Of a stretch of 64,000 bases of DNA, positions 33,676 to 43,316 are shown one piece after another. A program made the translations under genes and the position numbers. Positions within the stretch are counted from its first letter, which is position 1, and each line of letters begins with the position of its first letter. The stretch spans positions 2,532,501 to 2,596,500 of the forward strand of contig NZ_CP130558.2 in the NCBI RefSeq assembly GCF_030534315.2. Reading direction: 5' to 3'. Source of the DNA: Thermoanaerobacterium sp. CMT5567-10 (lineage in GTDB: Bacteria; Bacillota; Thermoanaerobacteria; Thermoanaerobacterales; Thermoanaerobacteraceae). Under the pieces are notes generated by a model, which saw only the letters and a list, made by a program, of their open reading frames with translations, was not told where the DNA came from and did no database searches.

Positions 33676-35754
33676 TTGGAAAACGCAATGAAGGTTATTA
33701 AAAGAAATGGTATGGAAGAAGAATTCAACAAAGAAAAGATTGCAAATGCTGTATACAAGGCGTTTGAAGCAGTTGATGAAGGAGAATACAGTGATGCCTT
33801 AAAGATAGCTGACGAAGTTACAAAGTACATAGAAGAAAATTTTGATGGATATGCAAATGTGGAACAGATTCAGGACATAGTTGAGCAGTTTTTGATAAGA
33901 GGCGGCTTTGCAAAAGCTGCAAAAGCATATATCTTGTACAGAAAACAGCATCAAGATATGAGAGAATTTAAAAACATGTTTATGGATATTGAAAAGATGG
34001 TTGATGAATACATAGGGAAATTGGACTGGAGAGTAAATGAAAACAGCAACATGAGTTACTCGCTTCAAGGGTTAAATAACCATATAGCAAGCACGATTAC
34101 AGCAAATTACTGGTTGAATAAGATATATCCAAAAGAAGTGAGAGACGCACATGTAAATGGTGATTTGCATATCCACGATTTAAGCCTTTTATCAGTGTAC
34201 TGCTGCGGATGGGATTTGAAAGATTTGCTTATTTCGGGTTTTACAGGTGTAGAGGGAAAAGTTCAAAGTAAGCCACCTAAGCATTTTAGATCAGCATTAG
34301 GTCAAATTGTCAACTTTTTCTATACGCTTCAAGGTGAAGCGGCAGGTGCACAAGCATTTTCTAATTTTGATACTTATTTAGCTCCATTTATATATTACGA
34401 TAAGCTGTCGTATAAAGAAGTAAAGCAGTCCTTACAGGAATTTATATTTAATATAAATGTTCCAACAAGAGTAGGTTTTCAAACTCCATTTACAAATATA
34501 ACGATGGATCTCGTCGTTCCTGATATATTAGCTGATGAGCCTGTAATAATTGGCGGCAAAGCCATGAATAGATCATATAAAGAATTTCAAAAAGAAATGG
34601 ATATGTTAAATATGGCATTTGCTGAAGTCATGATGGAAGGTGACGCAAATGGAAGGATATTTACTTTCCCTATACCGACATACAATATTACAAAAGATTT
34701 TGATTGGGAAAGCCCTGTTATAGATAAAATTATGGAGATGACCGCAAAATACGGCCTTCCCTATTTCAGCAATTTTGTCAACAGCGATCTAAACCCAGAA
34801 GATGCCCGCTCGATGTGTTGCCGGTTAAGGCTTGATAACAGAGAGCTGAGAAAGCGGGGTGGCGGACTTTTTGGTGCTAATCCTCTTACAGGATCAATAG
34901 GTGTTGTAACGATAAACATGCCTAGAATTGGATTTTTATCAAAGACAAAAGATGAATTTTTCAAAAGATTAGAAAAACAGATGGACACAGCAAGAAAAAG
35001 CTTAGAGATAAAGAGAAAAGTACTGGAGAAAATGACTGAAATGGGTTTATACCCATACTCAAAGTTTTACTTGAGGGATATAAAAAAGAGGTTTGGTTCT
35101 TATTGGCAAAACCATTTTAATACAATAGGACTAATTGGCATGAATGAAGCACTTTTGAATTTCATGGGTGTTGGCATAACAAGCGATGAAGGAAGAAATT
35201 TTGCTATAGAAGTATTGGATTTTATGCGGCATAAACTGGAAGAATATCAGATGGAGTCAAATTATCTTTATAACTTGGAAGCATCACCAGCAGAAGGTGC
35301 ATCATATAGATTAGCAAAGAAAGACAAAGAATTGTACAAAGATATAATTACAGAAGGCGATGATGTGCCGTATTACACGAATTCTACACAGCTTCCTGTC
35401 GACTTTACCGAAGACATATTTACGGCTCTTGATTTGCAGGATGAACTGCAGACAAAATACACAGGTGGGACTGTATTTCACGGATTTATCGGTGAAAGCA
35501 TAAGCGATCCTAATACTTGCAAAGAATTAGTAAAGAAGATAGCATACAACTATAGGCTTCCTTATTATACCATTACGCCCACATTCTCAATATGTGACAA
35601 CCACGGTTATATATCTGGAGAACATTTTACTTGCCCGCAATGTGGTAAAGAGTGCGAAGTTTACAGCAGAGTTGTTGGCTACTATAGGCCACTTCAAAAC
35701 TGGAATGAAGGCAAGAAAAAGGAATTTGCAGACAGGAAGGAATTTGTAATATGA
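33676..35754 (+). CDS. nrdD: Anaerobic (class III) ribonucleoside-triphosphate reductase
   Basis: NrdD reduces ribonucleotides to deoxyribonucleotides using a glycyl radical formed by NrdG. The 692-residue protein starts with an ATP-cone (KVIKRNGMEEEFNKEKI), then the PFL-like barrel. Near the end it has a zinc-binding cysteine cluster (ICDNHGY and CPQCGKEC) and the radical glycine G668 in RVVGYYRP. TTG 33676 lies 6 nt after TGGAGGG. It overlaps nrdG by 4 nt and is controlled by NrdR boxes upstream. Confidence 0.96.
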   Translation: MENAMKVIKRNGMEEEFNKEKIANAVYKAFEAVDEGEYSDALKIADEVTKYIEENFDGYANVEQIQDIVEQFLIRGGFAKAAKAYILYRKQHQDMREFKNMFMDIEKMVDEYIGKLDWRVNENSNMSYSLQGLNNHIASTITANYWLNKIYPKEVRDAHVNGDLHIHDLSLLSVYCCGWDLKDLLISGFTGVEGKVQSKPPKHFRSALGQIVNFFYTLQGEAAGAQAFSNFDTYLAPFIYYDKLSYKEVKQSLQEFIFNINVPTRVGFQTPFTNITMDLVVPDILADEPVIIGGKAMNRSYKEFQKEMDMLNMAFAEVMMEGDANGRIFTFPIPTYNITKDFDWESPVIDKIMEMTAKYGLPYFSNFVNSDLNPEDARSMCCRLRLDNRELRKRGGGLFGANPLTGSIGVVTINMPRIGFLSKTKDEFFKRLEKQMDTARKSLEIKRKVLEKMTEMGLYPYSKFYLRDIKKRFGSYWQNHFNTIGLIGMNEALLNFMGVGITSDEGRNFAIEVLDFMRHKLEEYQMESNYLYNLEASPAEGASYRLAKKDKELYKDIITEGDDVPYYTNSTQLPVDFTEDIFTALDLQDELQTKYTGGTVFHGFIGESISDPNTCKELVKKIAYNYRLPYYTITPTFSICDNHGYISGEHFTCPQCGKECEVYSRVVGYYRPLQNWNEGKKKEFADRKEFVI

Positions 35755-36434
35755 TGTATGATTACATGATGGTGTCGTTGGTAGATTATCCTGGAAAGGT
35801 TGCATCTACTGTTTTTACAAGTGGATGCAACTTTACCTGTCCTTATTGTCACAACAGCCAATTGATTGATTTGCAGAAATCTATAAAAAGTGAAGAAGAA
35901 TTTATAGATTATCTAAAGAAAAGAAAAAATCTCATAGATGGCGTTTGCATAACAGGCGGAGAGCCTACACTTTGGAAAGACTTGAAAAACTTCATTAAAA
36001 CAATAAAAGATTTGGGATTCAGCGTCAAGCTGGATACAAATGGCTCCAGGCCTAATGTAATAGAAGATTTGCTTAATGATAATCTTTTGGACTACATTGC
36101 TATGGATGTAAAAGCACCTAAAAATAAATACGGTTTATTCGTAAAAAACAATGAAGATATAGGGAGAATTGTAAAAAGCATTAATTTAATTAAAAACTCT
36201 GGAATAGATTATGAATTCAGGACGACTGTAAATAAAAAATTGCTTTCTACAGATGATTTTTTATCTATAGCAAATATGATATCTGTTTGCAAAAGATATG
36301 TACTGCAAAGATACAAATACTCAGAAGGCGTACTAAATAAGGATTTGTGCGGTGAAGGTCAATGCGACATTGAATATTTGCTAATGATAAAAGAGATGAT
36401 AAATGATAAAATCGAAGAAATACTAATAAGATAG
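35751..36434 (+). CDS. nrdG: Anaerobic ribonucleotide reductase activating protein
   Basis: This 227-residue radical-SAM activase installs the glycyl radical on NrdD. The motif CX3CX2C is at C26, C30 and C33 (SGCNFTCPYCHN), and GGEPTL is the SAM-contacting GGE element. It is longer than E. coli NrdG and belongs to the group common in anaerobes. The ATG overlaps the nrdD stop, giving a tight two-gene operon, and a terminator follows directly. Confidence 0.93.
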   Translation: MMYDYMMVSLVDYPGKVASTVFTSGCNFTCPYCHNSQLIDLQKSIKSEEEFIDYLKKRKNLIDGVCITGGEPTLWKDLKNFIKTIKDLGFSVKLDTNGSRPNVIEDLLNDNLLDYIAMDVKAPKNKYGLFVKNNEDIGRIVKSINLIKNSGIDYEFRTTVNKKLLSTDDFLSIANMISVCKRYVLQRYKYSEGVLNKDLCGEGQCDIEYLLMIKEMINDKIEEILIR

Positions 36435-36442
36435 CATTGTTT

Positions 36443-36468
36443 AAAAGGAGATTATCTCCTTTTTTTGT
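36443..36468 (+). terminator. Terminator after nrdG
   Basis: AAAAGGAGA and TCTCCTTTT flank a short loop, followed by more T residues. Confidence 0.85.
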
Positions 36469-36469
36469 T

Positions 36470-36644
36470 TTAGAAAAAAATCATAGATGGTGTATAATCT
36501 AAGTAGATGGTTAAGTTTAAAATTAAGGTTACAAAAACGTGATTTACTTCTATATTTTTTAATGACATTTTTTGAGCCGGTGAAGAAATCGTTATTGAAC
36601 TTTATTCATATGGAATTTTCTCTTAAAATATTGAGAGAAAATCC
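36470..36644 (+). promoter_or_regulatory. Promoter and long structured leader of the VOC gene
   Basis: TTAGAA (36470-36475) and TATAAT (36493-36498) are spaced by 17 bp, giving a leader of about 180 nt. Within it GGAATTTTCTCT (36612-36623) and AGAGAAAATCC (36634-36644) form a stem with one bulge. No known riboswitch signature is recognised. Confidence 0.45.
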
Positions 36645-36684
36645 TTTGAATACATTTAAAATAATTTTCATAGGGGATGAAATT

Positions 36685-37137
36685 ATGGACAAGAATTTGT
36701 TAGGCACTAATATCGTTACACAGATAGGCATAATAGTGAAAGACATTGATGAAGCTTCACAGACTTATGCAGACTTTTTTGGAGTTTTAAAGCCTAAGTG
36801 GAATTGGACAGATGGTTACGAGAAGTCACATGCTGAATTTAATGGGAAACCATCTGATGCCCGTGCAAAGCTTGCCTTTTTTGATATGGGCCAGCTTCAA
36901 ATAGAGCTTATTGAGCCAGATGAAAACATAAGCACCTGGAGAGAGTTTTTGGATAAACACGGGGAAGGTGTACATCACATAGCGTTTCAAGTAAAAGACA
37001 TGGATGAAAAGATAAAAGCATTAGAGCAAAATGATATGAGCCTAGTCCAAAAAGGTGATTACGAAGGCGGGAGATATGCTTACATAGATACTTTTTCAAA
37101 GTTAAAGGTAATCACAGAGCTTTTAGAGAATTTCTAA
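36685..37137 (+). CDS. VOC (glyoxalase/bleomycin resistance) superfamily protein
   Basis: The 150-residue protein has two beta-alpha-beta-beta-beta modules: TQIGIIVKDIDEASQTYADFFG at the start and GVHHIAFQVKDMDEKI in the middle, ending KVITELLE. It resembles methylmalonyl-CoA epimerase-like members, but the position that is usually the first metal-binding His is Gln (TQIGI), so the reaction is uncertain. ATG 36685 follows AGGGGATG. The in-frame extension back to 36487 lacks a ribosome binding site and starts at the promoter, so I reject it. Confidence 0.82.
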   Translation: MDKNLLGTNIVTQIGIIVKDIDEASQTYADFFGVLKPKWNWTDGYEKSHAEFNGKPSDARAKLAFFDMGQLQIELIEPDENISTWREFLDKHGEGVHHIAFQVKDMDEKIKALEQNDMSLVQKGDYEGGRYAYIDTFSKLKVITELLENF

Positions 37138-37162
37138 ATGACATTGCCAAGAAGGCTTCAAT

Positions 37163-37234
37163 ATGAACATATTGATAACAGCTAATAGAGGACTTGGAAG
37201 ACACTTAGTCGAAAAAGCACTTTTAAGACGTTAA
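37163..37234 (+). pseudogene. Remnant of a short-chain dehydrogenase N-terminus
   Basis: A 23-codon frame starting MNILIT and continuing ANRGLGRHLVEKALLR looks like the nucleotide-binding start of an SDR protein (TGANRGLG), with one glycine codon missing and a stop straight after. The rest of the gene is absent. The remaining 37138-37470 gap holds only a weak hairpin and the lacI promoter. Confidence 0.5.
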
Positions 37235-37288
37235 GTGAATGTGTAAATTGGTGTATAAGATGATATAAATATTTTCTACGAAAAGGCA

Positions 37289-37330
37289 AGATATAGGTTG
37301 TGCTAGATAATAGCCAGCCTATCTTTTAGT
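37289..37330 (+). terminator. Weak terminator-like hairpin
   Basis: AAGATATAGGTTGTGCTA partly pairs with TAGCCAGCCTATCTT, and a TTTTAGTTTTTT tail follows. Confidence 0.4.
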
Positions 37331-37354
37331 TTTTTATATTTTGTACGATAAATA

Positions 37355-37419
37355 CAATACGATTTCTACAAATCAAATTTTAAAATCGTATTGACACTAA
37401 ATAAAAGTTACTTTATACT
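37355..37419 (+). promoter_or_regulatory. Promoter of the first LacI gene with upstream inverted repeat
   Basis: TTGACA (37391-37396) and TATACT (37414-37419) are spaced by 17 bp. CAATACGATTT (37355-37365) and AAATCGTATTG (37383-37393) are perfect 11-bp inverted arms, the right one overlapping the -35. They are probable binding sites for the regulator itself or another protein. Confidence 0.7.
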
Positions 37420-37470
37420 TAAATTAAGCAAAAAATAAAAACATAAATCAAACGAATACGGGTGATAAAT

Positions 37471-38487
37471 ATGAAAAAAGTAACCTTACAAGATATTGCA
37501 GAAGTTATAGGTGTATCAAAAAATACTGTATCAAAAGCACTGAGAGGTGCTGAAGGTGTAAGTGCAGAAATGAGAAGCAGGATATTAGAGACAGCAATGA
37601 AGATGGGATACAAAAAGATAAAAGACATTCCCAATAAAATCTTAAATGTAACCATACTTTGCAGAGCGGACTTCCTTATTGAGTCAACTTTTTGGTCTAA
37701 TGTCCTGTATGGAATTGAAAGTGCCGCCAGAAACAATAATTTAAAATTAAGTATTACAGGCATTGATGTAGAAGGTGAAGAAAATCTAAGCATTCCTAGT
37801 ACAATTACGAAAGATACCACAAACGGAATCATAATAGTAGGTACTTTGAATGATGAATTTATTAAAAAGGTTAAAGCAACAAAAATACCATTTGTTGTTG
37901 TAGACCATTACAGCAATGCAATTGATTGTGATTATATAAATACGGCAAATGAAAACGGAATATATAAAGCAGTAAAATATCTTTACGACAATGGACACAG
38001 AAAGATAGGATTTATTGGCAACAATGAGTGGGCCTTCAGTTTCAGACAGAGGTATTACTCATATGTAAGAAGTATGGAAGAACTTGGAATGTATGTTGAC
38101 AACGATTATGTATGGCTTGATATAAATCTAAAGGGTGCCGAATTTTTCAGAGATCCAGAATATTTCAAAAGAAACATTTCTATAACAGAAGATTTTCCAA
38201 CAGCATGGGTTTGCGCCAATGATAAAATTGCATTAGCATTTATGAGAAGCTTGGAAGATATGGGTGTAAAAGTGCCTCAGGAAGTTTCGGTTGTAGGATT
38301 TGACAATATTGAAATGAGTGCCTATTCTCATCCTGGACTTACGACAATAGATATACCTAAAAGCTCACTTGGAGAAAAAGCTGTCAATCAGCTTTTGTAC
38401 AGAATGAATAATCCTGAAAAACCGTACGAAGATATAAAGCTGTATACGCGGCTTGTAATTCGCAGTTCAGTTAAAGAGATAGATTAG
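37471..38487 (+). CDS. LacI-family regulator of the mannoside locus (first)
   Basis: The 338-residue protein has an N-terminal LacI HTH (VTLQDIAEVIGVSKNTVSKALRG, with hinge region after it) and a periplasmic-binding-protein-like sugar domain ending SVVGFDNIEMSAYSHPGLTTIDIP. ATG 37471 follows GGGTGAT. It precedes the epimerase-phosphorylase-glycosidase genes on the same strand, 84 nt away, and likely responds to a mannoside or glucoside. An inverted repeat at its own promoter suggests autoregulation. Confidence 0.9.
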   Translation: MKKVTLQDIAEVIGVSKNTVSKALRGAEGVSAEMRSRILETAMKMGYKKIKDIPNKILNVTILCRADFLIESTFWSNVLYGIESAARNNNLKLSITGIDVEGEENLSIPSTITKDTTNGIIIVGTLNDEFIKKVKATKIPFVVVDHYSNAIDCDYINTANENGIYKAVKYLYDNGHRKIGFIGNNEWAFSFRQRYYSYVRSMEELGMYVDNDYVWLDINLKGAEFFRDPEYFKRNISITEDFPTAWVCANDKIALAFMRSLEDMGVKVPQEVSVVGFDNIEMSAYSHPGLTTIDIPKSSLGEKAVNQLLYRMNNPEKPYEDIKLYTRLVIRSSVKEID

Positions 38488-38571
38488 AACTTCAAAAATT
38501 TGTATGAGGTGATTATTGCATCTTTCAACAACTTGTTTTAGCATTAAATTTCAGTTGAGGGGACGTATCAG

Positions 38572-39756
38572 ATGGAGAAAATTGTACAGGAAATGTATAA
38601 AGAGTTGAAGGATAGAATTTTTCCTTTTTGGAGCAAATTGAAAGATGAAGAAAATGGCGGTTTTTACGGATATGTTGACTACGACTTAAATGTTGACAAA
38701 AAAGCCTTGAAAGGTTCAATATTGAATTCCAGAATACTGTGGTTCTTTTCAGCAATTTACTGTTTAGATAAAGATGAAAAAGCACTTGAACTGGCCCATC
38801 ATGCTTATAAATTTTTAAAAGATAATATATTGGATAAAGAAAATAAAGGACTTTACTGGATGCTAGATTATGAAGGAAAGCCTGCGGATACTAGAAAGCA
38901 TACCTACAGTCAGGCTTTTGGCATATACGGATTGGTTCAATACTACAAAGCGACAGGCAATGAAGAAGCCTTAAATATTGCAATTGATTTATTTAACATT
39001 ATTGAAAGAAATTGCAGAGATGAAAATGGATATTTGGAGGAATTTGATCGCAATTGGAATCTTAAAGAGAATTATGAACTTAGCGAACATGGAGTAATAT
39101 CCAGCCGTACAATGAATACGCATCTCCACATATTGGAAGCCTACACATTACTTTATGATGTTTGGAAGAACAGCAATCTTAAGAAAAGCATAATATATCT
39201 TCTAAATCTCTTTAAAGATAAAATATACAGTGAAGTTGGAAAACATCTAAAAGTATTTTTCGACGACAATTGGGACACTACCATCGACATAAAATCATAT
39301 GGACACGACATAGAAGCAAGCTGGCTTTTAGATAGAGCTGTGGATGTATTAAGTGATGAAGAAATAAAAAATACAACAAAAAAATACACTGTGGAAATTG
39401 CTGAAAACATATTAAATAATATCTATTCACCAGACGGCATAGCAAATGAGACTGTTGAAGGTAAAACTGACTTATCAAGAGTATGGTGGGTTCAAGCAGA
39501 ATCTGTAGTGGGGCTTTTTAACGCATATCAAAAGACAAATGATGTTAGATTCATAGAAGCTTCAAAGAATATCTGGGAATATATAAAAAGATATGTGATC
39601 GACAAAAGAGATGGGGGAGAATGGTATTGGAAGGTTGATGAAAAGGGAAAACCATTTGAAATGCCTGTAGTGGAGCCGTGGAAGTGTCCTTATCACAACA
39701 GCAGGATGTGCATTGAGATTATAGAGAGGGTGAAAAATAATGAAGTTTCAGGCTAG
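38572..39756 (+). CDS. Cellobiose 2-epimerase (AGE family)
   Basis: This cytosolic enzyme epimerises the reducing-end glucose or mannose of beta-1,4 disaccharides, turning mannobiose into mannosylglucose. The 394-residue (alpha/alpha)6-barrel protein has conserved histidines in [26 protein letters not shown] and CPYHNSRM. N-acylglucosamine 2-epimerases are related, but length and the mannosylglucose phosphorylase gene that overlaps its 3' end by 17 nt favour cellobiose 2-epimerase. Confidence 0.88.
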   Translation: MEKIVQEMYKELKDRIFPFWSKLKDEENGGFYGYVDYDLNVDKKALKGSILNSRILWFFSAIYCLDKDEKALELAHHAYKFLKDNILDKENKGLYWMLDYEGKPADTRKHTYSQAFGIYGLVQYYKATGNEEALNIAIDLFNIIERNCRDENGYLEEFDRNWNLKENYELSEHGVISSRTMNTHLHILEAYTLLYDVWKNSNLKKSIIYLLNLFKDKIYSEVGKHLKVFFDDNWDTTIDIKSYGHDIEASWLLDRAVDVLSDEEIKNTTKKYTVEIAENILNNIYSPDGIANETVEGKTDLSRVWWVQAESVVGLFNAYQKTNDVRFIEASKNIWEYIKRYVIDKRDGGEWYWKVDEKGKPFEMPVVEPWKCPYHNSRMCIEIIERVKNNEVSG

Positions 39757-40915
39757 ATATGAGATAGAACTGCGTAAATATGAAGATCTGATAAACAGAA
39801 AGAATGAGAAGACAGAAGACTACAACGGCATATTTGACAGGTATAAATATCCTGTATTGACGAGGGAGCATACACCGCTATTTTGGAGATACGATCTTGA
39901 TGAAAGGACTAATCCCTACTTTATGGAAAGGCTTGGCATAAATGCGGTGTTTAATCCGGGAGCGATAGAACTGGATGGAAAGTTTTATCTCGTTGCTCGT
40001 GTTGAAGGATACGACAGGAAATCGTTTTTTGCTGTTGCAGAAAGCGACAGCGGCATAGACGGGTTTAAATTCTGGGATTACCCTGTAGAATTTGATGATT
40101 TATATCCTGAAGAAACAAATGTATACGATATGAGGCTTACAAAGCATGAAGATGGATGGATTTATGGCGTATTCTGCTCTGAAAGCAAGGATCCAAATGC
40201 TCCTCCAGGTGACTTATCATCTGCTATTGCCAGTGCAGGTATAGTTCGCACAAAAGATCTCAAAAAATGGGAGAGGCTTCCTAATCTTAAGACGAAATCA
40301 CCACAGCAGAGGAATGTAGTACTGCATCCTGAGTTTGTAAATGGGAAGTACGCATTTTACACAAGACCTCAAGATGATTTCATAGAAGCAGGAAGCGGCA
40401 GTGGGATTTGTTTTGGTTTGTGCGATGACATAGAAAATCCAATAATAGACGAAGAAAAACTTGTAAGCCCAAGAGTTTATCATACTATTACAGAAGTAAA
40501 AAATGGAGCTGGATGTGTTCCAATAAAGAGTGAAAAAGGATGGATACACATAGCACACGGTGTCAGAAACACTGCTGCTGGATTGAGATATGTCATATAC
40601 TTATTTGTGACAGATCTAAATGATCCAAGTAAAGTCATGGCATCTCCAGGAGGCTATTTAATTGCTCCAAGAGGTGAGGAGCGAGTTGGTGATGTTTCTA
40701 ACGTAGTATTTACAAATGGTGTAATTGCAAGGGATAATGGTGATGTGTACATATACTACGCTTCATCAGACACCAGAATCCACGTTGCTACTACAACTGT
40801 CGAGAAACTTTTAGACTATGCCTTTAACACACCACCAGATGCACTTAGATCTTTAGATTGTGTAAAGCAGAGAAAGGAGCTTATTAAGAAAAATCTCGAG
40901 TTAAATATGAGATAG
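39740..40915 (+). CDS. 4-O-beta-D-mannosyl-D-glucose phosphorylase (GH130_1)
   Basis: This enzyme phosphorolyses mannosyl-beta-1,4-glucose to alpha-mannose 1-phosphate and glucose. The 391-residue five-bladed propeller protein has [19 protein letters not shown], the catalytic-Asp region [13 protein letters not shown], and [17 protein letters not shown] for phosphate binding. The long N-terminal extension and length distinguish it from the 300-residue GH130 genes at 48555 and 49476. It starts inside the epimerase gene, so the two steps of the mannobiose route are co-translated. Confidence 0.9.
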   Translation: MKFQARYEIELRKYEDLINRKNEKTEDYNGIFDRYKYPVLTREHTPLFWRYDLDERTNPYFMERLGINAVFNPGAIELDGKFYLVARVEGYDRKSFFAVAESDSGIDGFKFWDYPVEFDDLYPEETNVYDMRLTKHEDGWIYGVFCSESKDPNAPPGDLSSAIASAGIVRTKDLKKWERLPNLKTKSPQQRNVVLHPEFVNGKYAFYTRPQDDFIEAGSGSGICFGLCDDIENPIIDEEKLVSPRVYHTITEVKNGAGCVPIKSEKGWIHIAHGVRNTAAGLRYVIYLFVTDLNDPSKVMASPGGYLIAPRGEERVGDVSNVVFTNGVIARDNGDVYIYYASSDTRIHVATTTVEKLLDYAFNTPPDALRSLDCVKQRKELIKKNLELNMR

Positions 40916-40948
40916 AAAGCTTTATATAAATAATAGGAGTTGAATTTG

Positions 40949-41941
40949 ATGAAAAAATATGGATTTAATTTTCAGTGGATATACGTATGGAATGAAGGTA
41001 AATCACCTTTAAAGCCTGACTTGAAAGCTTTGGATTTTTTGGTGGAGACAGGCTTTAATTTCATAAGGGTACCGACAGATTATAGATTTTGGATAAAAAA
41101 TTTTGATTATTTTAATCCTGATGAAAGCGTTTTTGAATATATAGATTTGTACTTGGAAGAGTGTAAAAAGAGAAATATTCACATGTGCCTAAATATACAC
41201 AGGGGACCTGGATACTGCATTAACCGCAATGACATAGAGAGGGACAATTTGTGGCTTGACAGGGTTGCTCAAGACGGATTTGTATACCAATGGCAGGTCT
41301 TTGCTAAGAGGTACAAGGGAGTGTCAAACAAATACCTAAGCTTTGACCTTTTAAATGAGCCACCGGATATAGGGCAGTACGGCATGACTCGCGAGATACA
41401 CTCATCATTAATTAAACGCACTGTAGAGGCAATACGCGAAATTGATCCTGAAAGAGAAATAGTCATAGACGGTCTAGGCGGTGGAAATATAGCGATGCCG
41501 GAATTAGCTGATATTGGCGTGATACACAGCGGGAGAGGATATCAGCCAATGGCTTTAACACATTATGAGGCAACCTGGTGGAATGGCTACAAGGGATTGT
41601 CAGTGCCTACATATCCAGATCTTGTTTGGAACGGGAAGGTGTGGAATAAAGATACCATAAGAGAATACTACAAGCCATGGCGAGATGTGGAACAAAAAGG
41701 CGTTGAGGTGCATATAGGCGAATTTGGATGCTTCAACAAGACACCAAATGATGTTGCTTTAAGATGGTTTAATGACCTTTTAAGCTTGTACAAAGAATTT
41801 GAATGGGGCTATTCCCTCTGGAACTTTAAAGGACCATTTGGAATCATAGAACATGGTCGTGATGGTGCTAAATATGAAAACTTCCATGGATATAAAGTGG
41901 ATAGAAAGCTTTTAGATCTTCTTATAGAGAATAGAGTTTAG
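40949..41941 (+). CDS. Intracellular GH5-type glycoside hydrolase
   Basis: The 330-residue clan GH-A barrel protein has acid/base E137 in LLNEPPD and nucleophile E258 in HIGEFGCF, plus LNIHRGPGYCIN after strand 3. No signal peptide is present, so it should hydrolyse imported oligosaccharides. GH5 contains endoglucanases, mannanases and exo-acting enzymes; the neighbours suggest a beta-mannoside substrate, but sequence alone does not settle it. ATG 40949 is 9 nt after AGGAG. It ends the first transcription unit of the locus. Confidence 0.85.
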   Translation: MKKYGFNFQWIYVWNEGKSPLKPDLKALDFLVETGFNFIRVPTDYRFWIKNFDYFNPDESVFEYIDLYLEECKKRNIHMCLNIHRGPGYCINRNDIERDNLWLDRVAQDGFVYQWQVFAKRYKGVSNKYLSFDLLNEPPDIGQYGMTREIHSSLIKRTVEAIREIDPEREIVIDGLGGGNIAMPELADIGVIHSGRGYQPMALTHYEATWWNGYKGLSVPTYPDLVWNGKVWNKDTIREYYKPWRDVEQKGVEVHIGEFGCFNKTPNDVALRWFNDLLSLYKEFEWGYSLWNFKGPFGIIEHGRDGAKYENFHGYKVDRKLLDLLIENRV

Positions 41942-41945
41942 ATTT

Positions 41946-41976
41946 AAGCCGGTTTAAGTAAAAACCGGCTTTTTGC
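41946..41976 (+). terminator. Terminator after the GH5 gene
   Basis: AAGCCGGTTT and AAACCGGCTT form a 10-bp stem with a TTTTT tail. Confidence 0.9.
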
Positions 41977-42004
41977 GTACACTTTTAAATCTAATATAGA
42001 AAGT

Positions 42005-42163
42005 TTACTTGAATTACTTGAATTATAAACTTTATAAAAAGTATATACATCCAAAAAGGACATAAGTAATCGTTATTTACACGATATTAATACGAAATTC
42101 AAGTAAAATGATGTTAAATTCAAGTAAAAATAGCTTGAAAGTTATATAACCATAACGTATAAT
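42005..42163 (+). promoter_or_regulatory. Promoter of the second LacI gene with four copies of an 11-bp element
   Basis: TTGAAA (42135-42140) and TATAAT (42158-42163) are 17 bp apart. TTACTTGAATT occurs at 42005-42015 and 42014-42024, and its complement AATTCAAGTAA at 42096-42106 and 42117-42127. The latter pair is 21 bp apart, two helical turns, and ends just upstream of the -35. Confidence 0.65.
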
Positions 42164-42199
42164 TTAATTACAAGAAATAATTACACCGAGGTGTTTAGA

Positions 42200-43246
42200 T
42201 TGCCGGCAATCAAGAAAAAAAAGGTTACAATGAAAGATATAGCAGAGAAATTAAATATATCTGTCAATGCGGTATCGATAGCGTTAAATGATAAAGTGGG
42301 AGTTAGTGAAGAAACTAGAAACTTGGTTTTAAAAACTGCTGATGAAATGGGGTATTTTGACGAGAATCCATCATTTATCATTAAAAATCACTTTAAAAAT
42401 ATTTGTCTCATGATAGAGGAGCGAAATTTTCGCGATACTCATTTTTACACAAAGGTAATACTGGGAATAGAAAATGAAGCTAGAAAGAATAATTTCGATA
42501 TTTTAGTCAATTTTATGAATAAAGACGATTTTCAAATTCCTAAAAGCGTGCAAAGCAGAAAAGTGTCGGGTATATTGGTTGTTGGCACGATAAAAGACGA
42601 ACACTTAAAAATGCTTTTAGATTATGGCATACCGATAGTGCAAGTTGATCACACATCATTTTTAATAAATACTGATGCAGTTTTGACCCAGAATATACCT
42701 GGCTCTTATATGGCGACAAAATATCTTATTGATAAAGGACATACGCAGATAGGATTTTTTGGCGAGATAGATTTTTCTCTAAGCTTTAAAGAGAGGTGGC
42801 TTGGCTTTAACGAAGCTATGAGAGCTTCAGGACTCAATATTGACCCTATATTAAATGTAAATCCGGGATACTGTGTAATCGGCAGTGTTGAAAAATATGT
42901 TTTAAGCAAAAACTACAAAGAAGTTGCAAATATTATTTCAAAGATGGATAAGCTACCGACTGCATGGGTATGCTCAAATGACAGTGCAGCTATAACATTG
43001 TATAATGCGTTGAACATTTTAGGGTTGAAAGTGCCTGATGACATTTCAGTTGTGGGTTTTGATGACATTGATATATGTAAAATTGTCACTCCTCCATTGA
43101 CTACGGTTCGTGTAAACAAGGAGCTGATGGGTGTCAAGGCAGTTCAAAAACTCTTGTGGAGGATGAATAATATTAAAGAACCGTATGACCATATAAGAAT
43201 GGAAGTTAAATTAATAGAGAGAGAATCTGTAAAGGAATTGAAATAG
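42200..43246 (+). CDS. LacI-family regulator of the mannoside locus (second)
   Basis: The 348-residue protein has the HTH VTMKDIAEKLNISVNAVSIALND and a sugar-binding domain with SVVGFDDIDICKIVTPPLTTVRV. It is clearly related to the regulator at 37471 across its length. TTG 42200 lies 6 nt after GAGGTG; GTG 42191 overlaps that site. It directly precedes the ABC importer genes and probably controls them through the TAANCNNGNTTA elements at 43265 and 44676. Confidence 0.9.
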   Translation: MPAIKKKKVTMKDIAEKLNISVNAVSIALNDKVGVSEETRNLVLKTADEMGYFDENPSFIIKNHFKNICLMIEERNFRDTHFYTKVILGIENEARKNNFDILVNFMNKDDFQIPKSVQSRKVSGILVVGTIKDEHLKMLLDYGIPIVQVDHTSFLINTDAVLTQNIPGSYMATKYLIDKGHTQIGFFGEIDFSLSFKERWLGFNEAMRASGLNIDPILNVNPGYCVIGSVEKYVLSKNYKEVANIISKMDKLPTAWVCSNDSAAITLYNALNILGLKVPDDISVVGFDDIDICKIVTPPLTTVRVNKELMGVKAVQKLLWRMNNIKEPYDHIRMEVKLIERESVKELK

Positions 43247-43264
43247 AGTTTTAATTAATTCATG

Positions 43265-43280
43265 TAAACGTGCTTATCTC
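43265..43280. repeat. 16-bp element, left copy (operator candidate)
   Basis: TAAACGTGCTTATCTC occurs here, and its exact reverse complement is at 44676-44691, beyond the binding-protein gene. The core TAANCNNGNTTA is itself a partial palindrome of the LacI operator type. Confidence 0.55.
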
Positions 43281-43316
43281 GTAAACAATAAATAAAAATA
43301 GGAGGTAGCGATCATT

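Noticed and set aside
36487-36684. N-terminal extension of the VOC protein by 66 residues
   Set aside because: It begins in the promoter -10, has no ribosome binding site, and the VOC domain starts naturally at ATG 36685.
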